From positions 62,001 through 126,000 of the forward strand of contig CAWDWP010000005.1 of assembly GCA_963806045.1 (NCBI GenBank): DNA of 64,000 bases, in the 5' to 3' direction. The notes beneath the pieces are model-generated. The model worked only from the letters and a program-made list of their open reading frames with translations. It did not search any database and was not told where the DNA came from. Origin of the DNA: DATCHW01 sp963806045 (GTDB lineage Bacteria > Bacteroidota > Ignavibacteria > Tepidaquicellales > Tepidaquicellaceae). Positions 55,975 to 64,000 of this stretch are shown here, piece by piece (within the stretch, counting starts at the first letter, position 1; the number at the start of each line of letters is the position of its first letter). The translations under genes were made by a program, and so were the position numbers.

Positions 55975-57132
55975 TTAATTAAATTCTTCTCGTATTTTAT
56001 TCAATACTTTTATTATCTTTTCTGTTGCAAAATCTATTTCCTCTTTTGTATTAAACCTCCCTAATCCGATTCTTAAAGCAGACTTGCACAAGTTATCTGG
56101 TTTACCGATTGCTTTCAGAACGTGAGATGGTTCAAGAGTTTCAGAACTGCAGGCACTTCCTGTCGATACTGCAAGCTCCTTTAAAGCAATTAATATTCTC
56201 TGACTGTCGGTAAAATCAAAACTCACATTCAGATTATTCGGCAATCTTTTTTCCGGATGACCATTCAAAGAACAACCTTCGATATGTGTAACAAAATTAT
56301 TCATCATTTTATTCCTGAAATTTGAAATTATTTCAGATTCTTCTTTCATTTTTTCTTTTGCAATATGGCAAGCCATTCCAAATCCAACTATAGATGGTAC
56401 ATTCAATGTTCCGCTTCTGAATCCATGCTCGTGTCCGCCTCCGTGTATTTGCTCTGCCAGTTTGATTTTCGGCGATTTCGTTTCGATATACAATGCACCA
56501 ATACCTTTGGGTCCGTAAAATTTATGGGCAGTAAAGCTCATCAGGTTAATATTAAATCTTTTAACATCGATGAAAATTTTTCCGACTGCCTGTGATGCAT
56601 CGGTATGAAATATTACATTTCTGTCTTTGCAAATTTTTCCTATCTCTTCAAGCGGTTCTATCGTTCCAATTTCATTATTCGCAGTCATTACAGAAACTAA
56701 AAGCGTTCTGTCATTAATTTTATTTTTCAAATCATCAAGGTCAATAATACCATATTCATCAACTTTTAAATAACTGATTTCGAAGCCGTGCTTTTCAAGA
56801 TACTTGCAGGTATCAAGAACTGCTTTATGCTCGATAGGGGTTGTGATTATATGATTTCCTTTTTCAAAATTTGCTTCTGCATATCCCTTGATTGCAAGAT
56901 TGATTGACTCAGTTGCACCACTTGTAAAAATGATTTCATCTGCCGATGAATTTATTAATTGTGCAACACGTTTTCTGGCAAGCTTCACTGCCTCAGCGGC
57001 TTCGTGACCATAGATATGACTTGCACTCGCTGCATTTCCAAACTTATCAGTCAGGTAAGGTATCATTTCCTTTAACACTTGCGGATCTAACGGAGTTGTA
57101 GCATTATTATCCAGATACACCGGAATTCTCAT
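55975..57132 (-). CDS. iscS: Cysteine desulfurase
   Basis: 385 aa PLP enzyme supplying sulfur for Fe-S clusters and thiolated tRNA. PLP lysine in TAHKFYGPKGIGAL (~205), HTDASQAVG (~180) and the mobile active cysteine in GSACSSETLEPSHVL (~328). The long flexible loop around the cysteine is the IscS/NifS (group I) type, not SufS. Begins four bases after the Rrf2 regulator. Confidence 0.94.
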   Translation of the reverse strand: MRIPVYLDNNATTPLDPQVLKEMIPYLTDKFGNAASASHIYGHEAAEAVKLARKRVAQLINSSADEIIFTSGATESINLAIKGYAEANFEKGNHIITTPIEHKAVLDTCKYLEKHGFEISYLKVDEYGIIDLDDLKNKINDRTLLVSVMTANNEIGTIEPLEEIGKICKDRNVIFHTDASQAVGKIFIDVKRFNINLMSFTAHKFYGPKGIGALYIETKSPKIKLAEQIHGGGHEHGFRSGTLNVPSIVGFGMACHIAKEKMKEESEIISNFRNKMMNNFVTHIEGCSLNGHPEKRLPNNLNVSFDFTDSQRILIALKELAVSTGSACSSETLEPSHVLKAIGKPDNLCKSALRIGLGRFNTKEEIDFATEKIIKVLNKIREEFN

Positions 57133-57136
57133 AATA

Positions 57137-57538
57137 TCAGATAAATTCAGAAACCATTTTTGATTTAAGTAAACTTTCGAGTTCTTTTTGCATTTTTTCC
57201 ATAGGACTTTTCATAGTGCAGTCATCAAATAATATGCAATCTGTGGCAGTTTTCAACTGCTGACATTCTACAATTGCCTTATTATCCTCAAGCATATCCA
57301 TCAATTTTGAAAGTGAAATACTATCAAGATTACCATTCAGCTTATATCCGCCATTTATTCCCTGAGTAGAAATCAAAATATCTTCTTTTTTAAGTTTTTG
57401 CAGAATCTTAGCAAGCAAATCGTATGGAATATTATGCCCGGATGATATCTCTTTAGCGGTCATAATATTTTCACCGGAATTTTTGATTGAACTCAGTGCC
57501 ATCAAGGCATATTCAACTTTTTTTGATAACTTAATCAT
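57137..57538 (-). CDS. Rrf2-family regulator (IscR-like)
   Basis: 133 aa winged-helix regulator. SKKVEYALMALSSI and the recognition helix IPYDLLAKILQKLKKEDI are typical. Cluster-type cysteines are in ECQQLKTATDCILFDDCTM, spaced CX8CX5C rather than IscR CX5CX5C. It probably senses Fe-S status and represses the iscS-iscA-sod genes it heads. Promoter lies in 57539-57670. Confidence 0.9.
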   Translation of the reverse strand: MIKLSKKVEYALMALSSIKNSGENIMTAKEISSGHNIPYDLLAKILQKLKKEDILISTQGINGGYKLNGNLDSISLSKLMDMLEDNKAIVECQQLKTATDCILFDDCTMKSPMEKMQKELESLLKSKMVSEFI

Positions 57539-57671
57539 TATTAAAACTGTACTTACATAAATTGGACTATAATAGTCGTATTTTATAACAAAATAAATTT
57601 ATAAATCGGTTCATAATTTGTAATTAGAGAATTTTGTTCAAATGCAGATTGATATCACAAACAACTAATAT

Positions 57672-57705
57672 GCTGTTGGTGACGCTGCGCTTAAACACCA
57701 ACAGC
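57672..57705. repeat. Perfect 10-bp inverted repeat
   Basis: GCTGTTGGTG and CACCAACAGC separated by 14 nt, followed by an A-run. It sits in the gap between the Rrf2 gene promoter and the 3' end of the gene at 57780. May be a terminator or a REP-like element. The following sequence (AATGAGGTCATTCGGTCAC) looks like a dispersed intergenic repeat. Confidence 0.6.
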
Positions 57706-57779
57706 GGCAAAAAAAAACGGTTTGGAATGAGGTCATTCGGTCACTTCGTTCCTCAAGATGACAAAGAATAAAGCATTGA

Positions 57780-58568
57780 TTAATATTTAATATTCCTCAG
57801 AAGCTTATTTATTATTATGCTTTTTGTGAGGCTGAGGGTATCTTTTTTATTGAAAATTCCTCTGTGTTCAAATTCTACTTTTGAGGCGGCTACGTGGGCT
57901 CTGACATAAGGAAATTTTTTATATTTCATCAGTGTCCTCTCAAGAAATTCGTGCAATATAATAACAGGAATTTCATCTTTATGGACTGTTTTCTCTATCC
58001 AGATTTCTTCTCTCGGAATCCAGTCATAAACATAATAGTGTCCTCCTTCTACATAATCTGTCTTAAATAAATCCCTTACGATTTCTCCGTTAACGAGAAA
58101 AATATTAACGGTCTCGGAAGTATCCTTTATTGCCCCGTATTTTTTAAAATATAATTTTTTTGGTATATCTTTATGAAGGGGATTTGAAACCGGTTTTTTA
58201 TTTTTGATACGGAGTTTATTGATGGCGTCTTTTGTCCGGACAGATTTTTCTTTTTCGATTGCTTTGTCATAAGAGTCCCCGGGGTCGTGTCCCCTTTCGA
58301 TTCCTCGTATATATGCCAAAGCATTACTGATTATGTAATGTCTTTCGGAGGGCTTGATTGATCTTGCAACCCAGATTTCATTTTCGGGAATGAATTTGAA
58401 ATTTAATGTTGTTAATCCTTTTTTACCAATATTTACTCCATAATCACTGAACTCTTCGGCATATTCTGCGGTATTGCGGATTTCTTCATCATTAACAACA
58501 AATATTGAGTATTTGCCCCATTTATCAATAAGTTTTTTTCCGAATTTTCTTATCGAATTATCTTTCAT
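57780..58568 (-). CDS. Protein with internal domain duplication and HExxE motif, unknown function
   Basis: 262 aa, no signal peptide. The two halves share a pattern. Residues ~20-115 have IFVVNDEEIRN ... FIPENEIWVARSI ... ISNALAYIRGIERG; residues ~155-240 have IFLVNGEIVRD ... WIPREEIWIEKTV ... ILHEFLERTLM ... YVRAHVAASKVEFEHR. Only the second half has HEFLE (HExxE), which could be a metal-binding or catalytic site, followed by a conserved-looking AHxxAxxxE. I do not recognise a named family. Monocistronic. Confidence 0.75.
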   Translation of the reverse strand: MKDNSIRKFGKKLIDKWGKYSIFVVNDEEIRNTAEYAEEFSDYGVNIGKKGLTTLNFKFIPENEIWVARSIKPSERHYIISNALAYIRGIERGHDPGDSYDKAIEKEKSVRTKDAINKLRIKNKKPVSNPLHKDIPKKLYFKKYGAIKDTSETVNIFLVNGEIVRDLFKTDYVEGGHYYVYDWIPREEIWIEKTVHKDEIPVIILHEFLERTLMKYKKFPYVRAHVAASKVEFEHRGIFNKKDTLSLTKSIIINKLLRNIKY

Positions 58569-58740
58569 AAATAAAGTCTCTTAATTAAGAACGAAAAACT
58601 TTAACCCACACCTGAGGTGGGCAGGCGCAGAGAACGCAAAGTATTTATCGCGACGTTCGCAAAATTATATAGCAAAGAACTCGAATAAAAAAAAGAGAAT
58701 CTTAATAGCTTTTTATCAATTGAATAAATCTAAAAACAAA

Positions 58741-59091
58741 TTACTCAACACTGATTATCTGATCGGCGGTTGTTAGAACTATTTCAGGTTTTCCTTTATA
58801 TTCTTTTATTTCTCCGTAAACGGTTAAAATACTTCCCTCTTTGATTTTAGAAATATCCAAAGTGGTTTCACTCATTAATACGACTGTGAAAGTCTGGTTG
58901 GGAGATTTATCATCAAAATTAATAAAAGTAGTTCCTTTTTTTGAAACAAATATAGTGGCAACCTGACCTTTCACCTGAATAATTTTTCCGATATTATCTT
59001 TGGCTTCTTTAGAAGAAATTTGTTCCTGCGCATATGAATTAGCGGCAAAGAGGATAAACATAACAACTAATGATAAAATGATTTTTTTCAT
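58741..59091 (-). CDS. Small secreted OB-fold-like protein
   Basis: ~116 aa from the ATG at 59091 (an upstream ATG 17 codons earlier gives an unlikely charged leader). Signal peptide MKKIILSLVVMFILFAANSYAQ, then IGKIIQVKGQVATIF, TTFINFDDKSPNQTFTVVL and GSILTVYGEIKEYKGKPEIVL. This is the strand order and wording of periplasmic nucleic-acid-binding-like OB folds. Same strand as the two thioredoxin-like genes upstream. Confidence 0.78.
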   Translation of the reverse strand: MKKIILSLVVMFILFAANSYAQEQISSKEAKDNIGKIIQVKGQVATIFVSKKGTTFINFDDKSPNQTFTVVLMSETTLDISKIKEGSILTVYGEIKEYKGKPEIVLTTADQIISVE

Positions 59092-59202
59092 TTTTATTAA
59101 ATAAATTTTATTTGAAAAATGATTATTAAAATATTCCTGCAATATTCTAGTGTAAACTTATATTAATAATAAATTTAAAGAAATAGAATTATACGGTTAG
59201 GA

Positions 59203-59691
59203 TCAATCGGTAAATTTTGATATTTCAGCCTGATAAAAATCATAGCTATTGTTACCAATAATTTTTGAACGAAGTATTCCTTTTCTATCAAAAATAAATG
59301 TAGCAGGTATTGCACCATCCCACTTTTTATCAAAATAATCCATAATTTCCTCAGTATTTTTGAAATCGCCATAGAAAGTTGTAAAATCTACATTATTCTT
59401 TTTCAGAAAAGGTATCAATTTTGTGTTAACTTCCTCAGGAAAATCAAGTGATATAAAAACAACCTTCAATCCCTTACCGGTATAATCACTTCTTAATCTC
59501 AAAAGGTCAGGAAACTCTTCCACGCAAGGTTTGCACCAGGAAGCCCAGAAATTCACTAGTGTTACATTTCCATCATAGGAGGATTTCAGAGAATCAATCT
59601 GATTCAATGAGCTTACTTTCCGGACATCCTGGGGCAAAGAAATATTTACCAGAATAAGCAGAAATATAAAAGCTAAAACAGCTTTTTTCAT
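59203..59691 (-). CDS. TlpA-like thiol-disulfide oxidoreductase
   Basis: 162 aa, signal peptide (~1-20), thioredoxin fold. Redox motif NFWASWCKPCVEEFP (CxxC) near residue 50, and the cis-Pro loop AIPATFIF at ~133. Membrane or periplasm-facing reductant for cytochrome or envelope thiols. Its ATG directly follows the stop of the redoxin gene. Confidence 0.88.
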   Translation of the reverse strand: MKKAVLAFIFLLILVNISLPQDVRKVSSLNQIDSLKSSYDGNVTLVNFWASWCKPCVEEFPDLLRLRSDYTGKGLKVVFISLDFPEEVNTKLIPFLKKNNVDFTTFYGDFKNTEEIMDYFDKKWDGAIPATFIFDRKGILRSKIIGNNSYDFYQAEISKFTD

Positions 59692-60267
59692 TTACGACTT
59701 ATTTTTTTTAATTGAACAACCGAAGTGCCTTGTTGATTTTACAGTGACTTCTTTCCCGTTATAGATATCATTAACGGCATTTTGAAGGTCATATGTTGTA
59801 ACTTCGCTTTTATTTTTATTATCATCTATTCTTCCGTGATAAACTATCACATTATCGGAATTCAGCACGAAAACTTCGGGAGTTTTGGTTGCTTCAAATA
59901 AATCGGCAACTACACTATTATCATCTTTTAAAACAGGAAATACATAATTATTCTGTAAAGCATGAGCTTCAACATCGGATGCAGATTCCGTATTATTAGA
60001 ATTTATTGCCCAGAAAACAAATCCTTTTTTCTGGAAATCGCTGACATAATCATTAATACGGTCATTATACCCCTGAACATTCGGACATTCAGTTGACCAG
60101 AAAACAATAATAACACCTTTTGCATCTTTTACACCGTTGAGGCTGTATGTTTTGCCGTCATAATTTTTAATTGTAAAATCGGGGATTTTATCTCCGGGTC
60201 CTTTCGCAAATATATGATTGGAAAGAATGATTAGAATTACGGTTAGGATTAAGAGTGCTTTTTTCAT
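59692..60267 (-). CDS. Exported redoxin (AhpC/TSA-type) protein
   Basis: 191 aa with signal peptide (~1-21). The fold is peroxiredoxin-like: IPDFTIKNYDGKTYSL, then STECPNVQGYNDR with a single cysteine before Pro instead of CxxC, TKTPEVFVLN (cis-Pro loop), GRIDDN and the C-terminal TRHFGCSIK with a second cysteine. Probably a thiol peroxidase or oxidoreductase working with the TlpA-like protein encoded next. Confidence 0.86.
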   Translation of the reverse strand: MKKALLILTVILIILSNHIFAKGPGDKIPDFTIKNYDGKTYSLNGVKDAKGVIIVFWSTECPNVQGYNDRINDYVSDFQKKGFVFWAINSNNTESASDVEAHALQNNYVFPVLKDDNSVVADLFEATKTPEVFVLNSDNVIVYHGRIDDNKNKSEVTTYDLQNAVNDIYNGKEVTVKSTRHFGCSIKKNKS

Positions 60268-60396
60268 TTTTGTTTTAATTTTTAATTTACTTCTAACTTA
60301 AACATTCCTTATATAAACATAGTTTCATTTTTCATATTACTAAATCTGTATTATATTTTATTAATTAAATAAATTCCGTTTTCGAGCTTAATTAAT

Positions 60397-60456
60397 GAAT
60401 ATAATGCCTGCCTGGAAAAAGGGTATAGTTATAAGATTTGTACAGGCATTATATTC
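60397..60456. repeat. Perfect 14-bp inverted repeat with 32-nt spacer
   Basis: GAATATAATGCCTG (60397-60410) and CAGGCATTATATTC (60443-60456) are exact reverse complements. They lie just 3' of the receptor gene ending at 60466 on the minus strand. No U-run follows, so an extended terminator stem or a tiny mobile-repeat relic are both possible. Confidence 0.8.
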
Positions 60457-60465
60457 GAAGAACAA

Positions 60466-62958
60466 TTATTCGTCCATAGGTATATCGTTATTATTTTCAT
60501 CTTTCTTTTTATCGCGTTTCATAGGCTGTTTGCTATCAGTTCCGAACCTATATGAAAATGTAAGGAATGCCATTCTGGAAGTGCGTTTCCTTGTATAATC
60601 CTGTATAAATCCGAGACCGCTTGTTTCACTTATATATTTCTGCTGATTAAATGCATCGCTGATACGAAAACCTAAAGTACCCTTATCATTCAGGATATTC
60701 TTTTTGATTGCGAAATCAAATGACTGAACCGGTTCCAATCTTCCTTGTGCAAGAACAGTGGGACCCTGATAATTATAGGATACCTGTAAATCCAGAAATT
60801 TGAATACGTTGAAATTTGAGATTACTTTTGCCGTGTAACTATAATTATCATTATTCAGTGCTGCATTCTGGTCATTTCCGTTTATTTGCATTCTGAAATA
60901 ACTGAAATTTCCATTTAAATTCCACCAGTTGAAAATATGGTCATTAACCGCAAATTCAAATCCGTACGATTTTGCACTGTTCAGATTATCAAAGGTTGCC
61001 ATTGAAACCCCATTTGGCTGAACTGTGGTTATTCTGGTTATCATATCGTTCACCTGTTTATAAAACACAGATGACGTTAATGAAGCTGCCTCAAAATACT
61101 TGATGTAACTAAATTCAAAAGAGTTTATATATTCCGGATTCAAATTCGGATTTCCCTGATCCAGGTTCAACGGGTCAGAATAGTCAATGAATGGATTTAA
61201 GACTCTGAGATTAGGTCTGTTTATCCTTCTGCTGTAATTCAACTGAAATTCATTTGTTGTGGCAAATTTCTGAGATAAATAAAAACTCGGAAATATGCTG
61301 AAATAATTTTTATCGAAACTTTGATTAGTAGTTAATAAATCGGAATTCGTAATTGCTTCTTCCAGTCTTAGTCCAATCTGATAGCCAAAGTTATTTATCT
61401 TTCCCGCATATAATCCATAGAGAGAATGTATCTGCTCTTTATAATCAAAATTATTTGCAAGCAGTGCATCAGTTATGAACGCATTTTGCACATAGTCAAA
61501 AGTTTCTGACCTGAAATCAGCACTTGTATTTCGGATGTAACTTTTTAATCCCAATTCATATCTTGAATCACTGCGGGGATCATCACCAAGAGGATGATAA
61601 TAATCAACCTGAATTGAACCAACTGAATATTTACCATTTGTATATGTGTTCTGCAGAATTGGTGAATCAAAAGGAACTCCTGTTGATGTTAAATTCTGCT
61701 GGTTGGTATTTAAAACTTCATCGTCTTTAGTATTTGAATAGTAAGCAACTGCAGTGAGGTCTTCTTTAGGTTTGCTGAATTTTTTATCATATGTAAGAGT
61801 CAGATCAATTACATTACCAGAATGATTTTCATAACTTTCCCTGTTGTATTGTGAATTAATGATTCCGGTAGTAGAAAGTTCCTGGAAAAAAATATTATCT
61901 ATCCCCGACCTATGCCTGTCATTATAAGACCCTGAGAGACTTAAGGTATTTTTCTCATCAATGTTATAATCAAATCCTAAAGTACCTGCATTCCCATTGA
62001 ATTTATTATGCATTCCTGTCATTTGATTGAAATTAAAAGAAGAATCTGCAAAAATATTCTGTCTGAAATTTACATTATTTCCAAACATATTAAATAACCT
62101 GTAATTGTAGCTTCCGAAAACGTTAAATTTCTTGCTCTTATAATTAAAATTCAGTGCAGTATTGTATTTATCTTCAGTCCCTGTATTGAAAGTAAAATTT
62201 CCGTTATATCCTGCGATATCGGATTTCTTTAATACAATATTTATGATACCTGAAGTTCCATCCGGATCATATTTCGCAGATGGGTTGGTCATAATTTCAA
62301 CCCGAGCAATAGTATTTGCAGGAATCTGTTGTAAACCATTAGTCGGGTCATTCCCTATCAATCCGGAAGGTTTCCCATCCACAAGAAATTTCACATTTGA
62401 GTTTCCTCTCATACTTACATTACCATCAGCATCGACGGTGACTGCCGGTATGTTTTTAAGCACATCAGTTGCCGAGCCCCCCAATGAGACAAGACTTTGT
62501 TCGACGTTGAATATTTTTTTATCAATAGAGGATTCGAACATATTTTTCTCTGCCGTTACTTCGATTTCAGCAGTTGTCGGATTGCCGCTTGGGTCTAATT
62601 TAACAGTACCCGCATCATAAACCGGAGTATTGGTATTCAGTGTTATACCATTTATTGTTGAAGAGCCATAACCTATAAAACTTACAACCATTCTGTACCT
62701 GCCAAAAGGTACTGAAAGATTTATTGCCCCGGATCCATCCGTTGCTTCCCCTGTAACAAGGGTCGAATCTTTCACTTTAAACAATTGGATTGTCGCAGAT
62801 TCAAGAGGTGAATTTGTTTCTTTATCCAGTACTTTTCCGGTAATTTTTCCTGTCCCGGAGATTTTATTCTGCTTACTCTGAGCCTGTAGAATATTTCCTG
62901 AGATAGAAATAATCAGAAATAATAGTATTATGTATTTGTTTAAATTTATTTGACTCAT
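60466..62958 (-). CDS. TonB-dependent receptor-type outer-membrane barrel
   Basis: 830 aa. Signal peptide (~1-27), an N-terminal CarboxypepD-like beta-sandwich (ITGKVLDKETNSPLESATIQL ~37-125), a plug-like domain (SSIDKKIFNVEQ, LKNIPAVTVDADGNVSMRG, NPSAKYDPDGTSGIINIVLKK) and ~22 amphipathic barrel strands. The barrel ends FLTFSYRFG and is followed by an odd Lys/Asp-rich tail (~815-830). It is the OMP_b-brl_3 outer-membrane family. The ligand is unknown. Four-base overlap with the Spy-like gene upstream. Confidence 0.9.
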   Translation of the reverse strand: MSQINLNKYIILLFLIISISGNILQAQSKQNKISGTGKITGKVLDKETNSPLESATIQLFKVKDSTLVTGEATDGSGAINLSVPFGRYRMVVSFIGYGSSTINGITLNTNTPVYDAGTVKLDPSGNPTTAEIEVTAEKNMFESSIDKKIFNVEQSLVSLGGSATDVLKNIPAVTVDADGNVSMRGNSNVKFLVDGKPSGLIGNDPTNGLQQIPANTIARVEIMTNPSAKYDPDGTSGIINIVLKKSDIAGYNGNFTFNTGTEDKYNTALNFNYKSKKFNVFGSYNYRLFNMFGNNVNFRQNIFADSSFNFNQMTGMHNKFNGNAGTLGFDYNIDEKNTLSLSGSYNDRHRSGIDNIFFQELSTTGIINSQYNRESYENHSGNVIDLTLTYDKKFSKPKEDLTAVAYYSNTKDDEVLNTNQQNLTSTGVPFDSPILQNTYTNGKYSVGSIQVDYYHPLGDDPRSDSRYELGLKSYIRNTSADFRSETFDYVQNAFITDALLANNFDYKEQIHSLYGLYAGKINNFGYQIGLRLEEAITNSDLLTTNQSFDKNYFSIFPSFYLSQKFATTNEFQLNYSRRINRPNLRVLNPFIDYSDPLNLDQGNPNLNPEYINSFEFSYIKYFEAASLTSSVFYKQVNDMITRITTVQPNGVSMATFDNLNSAKSYGFEFAVNDHIFNWWNLNGNFSYFRMQINGNDQNAALNNDNYSYTAKVISNFNVFKFLDLQVSYNYQGPTVLAQGRLEPVQSFDFAIKKNILNDKGTLGFRISDAFNQQKYISETSGLGFIQDYTRKRTSRMAFLTFSYRFGTDSKQPMKRDKKKDENNNDIPMDE

Positions 62959-63323
62959 TTGTTATTTTGAATTATAGATTTTATGTGATTTATTTTTTTT
63001 TCAATTTTTTCTTTTTGCTTGTCGCTTAAATTAGGCATTAACTCAACATACATGGAGTTAAAATTAGTGAACATCTGGTTTGAGTGTTCTTTAGTCAACA
63101 AGTAAGCTTTTTCAGAATACTTGTCTATTATCGGCTGTATTTGCTTCAACTGAGCTGCATCAGGATCCAACATTCTTGTTGTCCTCTGAATGAATTTTTC
63201 TTTTGAAGGTACTTCGAAAATCGATTTAGACTTCATATGACTATATATACCCATACCTGCTGAACCAATTATGATACCTACGATCAAGGTACCAAGCAAC
63301 ATTATCAAAGATTTCTTTTTCAT
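62955..63323 (-). CDS. Spy/CpxP-like periplasmic helical protein
   Basis: 122 aa. One N-terminal membrane helix (LIMLLGTLIVGIIIGSAGMG), then a charged alpha-helical domain (QIQPIIDKYSEKAYLLTKEH ... LSDKQKEKIEKKINHIKSII), the usual make-up of small envelope chaperone/sensor proteins of the CpxP/Spy kind. It lies between an anti-sigma factor and a receptor in a tight operon and may sense envelope folding stress. Confidence 0.78.
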   Translation of the reverse strand: MKKKSLIMLLGTLIVGIIIGSAGMGIYSHMKSKSIFEVPSKEKFIQRTTRMLDPDAAQLKQIQPIIDKYSEKAYLLTKEHSNQMFTNFNSMYVELMPNLSDKQKEKIEKKINHIKSIIQNNK

Positions 63324-63336
63324 TATTTTAATTTTT

Positions 63337-63759
63337 TTAGTTGTCTAAAAACATTCCTGACACATCACCTGTGGAAAAGTAATCGCTATCAGATAAGAAG
63401 TTAAAAGAGAAAGTTCCTTCGCTGATATAAAATACAATAAGTAAAACCATTACAAATGCTAAACCTGAATATAATACTTCCTTAAAATACTTATAAAAGA
63501 TATTATCAAACAGCGGTCCATTGTATTCCTTTAATTCTTCTTCTTTGTACATTCTACTTAATACACTTTCGGCAAAAAATGCTTTGGGTTCAATTACTTC
63601 TTTAATATCAATAGTATGGTAAGTTTCAGCTACTTCATCGAACAGATTCGAACATTCCCTGCAGCTTTCCAGGTGGATTCTGAATTCCTTCTCGTCTTCG
63701 GGATTTAGTCCGTTTTCCAGGAAATTTATCAGGTTATTTTTTATGTCTTTGCAGTTCAT
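63337..63759 (-). CDS. Anti-sigma factor with N-terminal zinc finger
   Basis: 140 aa. N-terminal anti-sigma domain with Zn motif HLESCRECSNL (HxxxCxxC, ~30), then a linker and one membrane helix (VLYSGLAFVMVLLIVFYI ~95-112) with a short outside tail. It would hold an ECF sigma factor at the membrane. No sigma gene is directly adjacent; the next minus-strand coding sequence ends 180 bp upstream. Confidence 0.88.
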   Translation of the reverse strand: MNCKDIKNNLINFLENGLNPEDEKEFRIHLESCRECSNLFDEVAETYHTIDIKEVIEPKAFFAESVLSRMYKEEELKEYNGPLFDNIFYKYFKEVLYSGLAFVMVLLIVFYISEGTFSFNFLSDSDYFSTGDVSGMFLDN

Positions 63760-63939
63760 AATTCGGTTTTTTTATAATAAGACACAGAAAAACCGAAAAA
63801 CCTTCGCTTATATTTTAAAATTTTTTACATCACTTTCAAAAGACATAAAGAGGAATATAAATGCTGATAAAACAAGCGATAAAGAGCTTAAATTTGTAAA
63901 TTTTATGATATTTATGAGAATGATATTATATTAAGCTGA

Positions 63940-63999
63940 TTAATTTCCTGTCTTAATATCACCTTTATTTTGATTATTCTCCTTTGCCGGTGGAGGAGG
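63940..63999 (-). CDS. C-terminus of a gene running off the window
   Basis: An open minus-strand frame enters from the right edge and ends at a TAA, coding ~19 residues (PPPPAKENNQNKGDIKTGN). The proline-rich, charged tail does not look like a sigma factor. Too short to identify. Confidence 0.4.
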   Translation of the reverse strand, partial: PPPPAKENNQNKGDIKTGN

Positions 64000-64000
64000 T

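Noticed and set aside
63743..63934. Small plus-strand reading frame at the right edge
   Set aside because: Starts inside the anti-sigma gene on the other strand, has no recognisable domain and low-complexity composition.

Overview
The window is AT-rich (about one third G+C by eye). It looks like a chromosomal piece from the Ignavibacteria/Chlorobiota side of the Bacteroidota-Chlorobiota group. Reasons: several secreted proteins end in a type IX secretion (T9SS) type A sorting domain with the NYPNPFNPxT motif, the primary sigma factor is the short Bacteroidetes form without region 1.1, starts rarely have a Shine-Dalgarno sequence, and outer-membrane barrels and a CarboxypepD-plug receptor are present. 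No phage, insertion sequence, CRISPR array or rRNA gene was found.

Layout. 0-17 kb is an accessory region: an alpha/beta hydrolase, five T9SS-exported repeat/propeller proteins (most frameshifted), three orphan sorting-domain relics, a higher-GC island (phenylalanine hydroxylase plus a broken short-chain dehydrogenase), tRNA-Pro, and a patatin phospholipase followed by a small secreted protein. 17.4-22.7 kb holds an operon-like run: an M28 peptidase, an MttB-family methyltransferase, a MetH-type reactivation protein, a corrinoid protein and a homocysteine methyltransferase. 23-28 kb holds DinB-fold and AHSA1/SRPBCC proteins, tRNA-Arg and rpoD. 29-35.6 kb is the translation block rpsL-rpsG-fusA-tRNA-Ile-tuf-rpsJ-rplC-rplD-rplW, which stops after rplW. 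35.8-41.4 kb has cdaA, pcm and yigZ between two Wzi-like barrel paralogues. On the plus strand, 41.7-50.4 kb carries rsgA, scpA-scpB-rluB-lysS, cysK, a transsulfuration enzyme and a PAP2 phosphatase. 50.4-64 kb (minus strand) carries queE, a DUF3108 protein, a glycosyltransferase, a ferredoxin, an IscR-IscS-IscA-SOD gene run, thioredoxin-like proteins, and an anti-sigma/Spy-like/receptor operon.

The most interesting biology is the 17.4-21.3 kb operon. It resembles cobalamin-dependent methionine synthase split into separate proteins, with the methyl-folate domain replaced by a quaternary-amine-type (MttB) methyltransferase. This suggests methionine made with methyl groups from a methylated amine.

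A caution for the whole window: at least twelve genes carry frameshifts, and nearly all resolve as single-base insertions. One lies in rpsG, normally single-copy and essential. An insertion-biased sequence error is therefore a serious alternative to real gene decay, so broken genes are given here with full extents and explicit shift positions.
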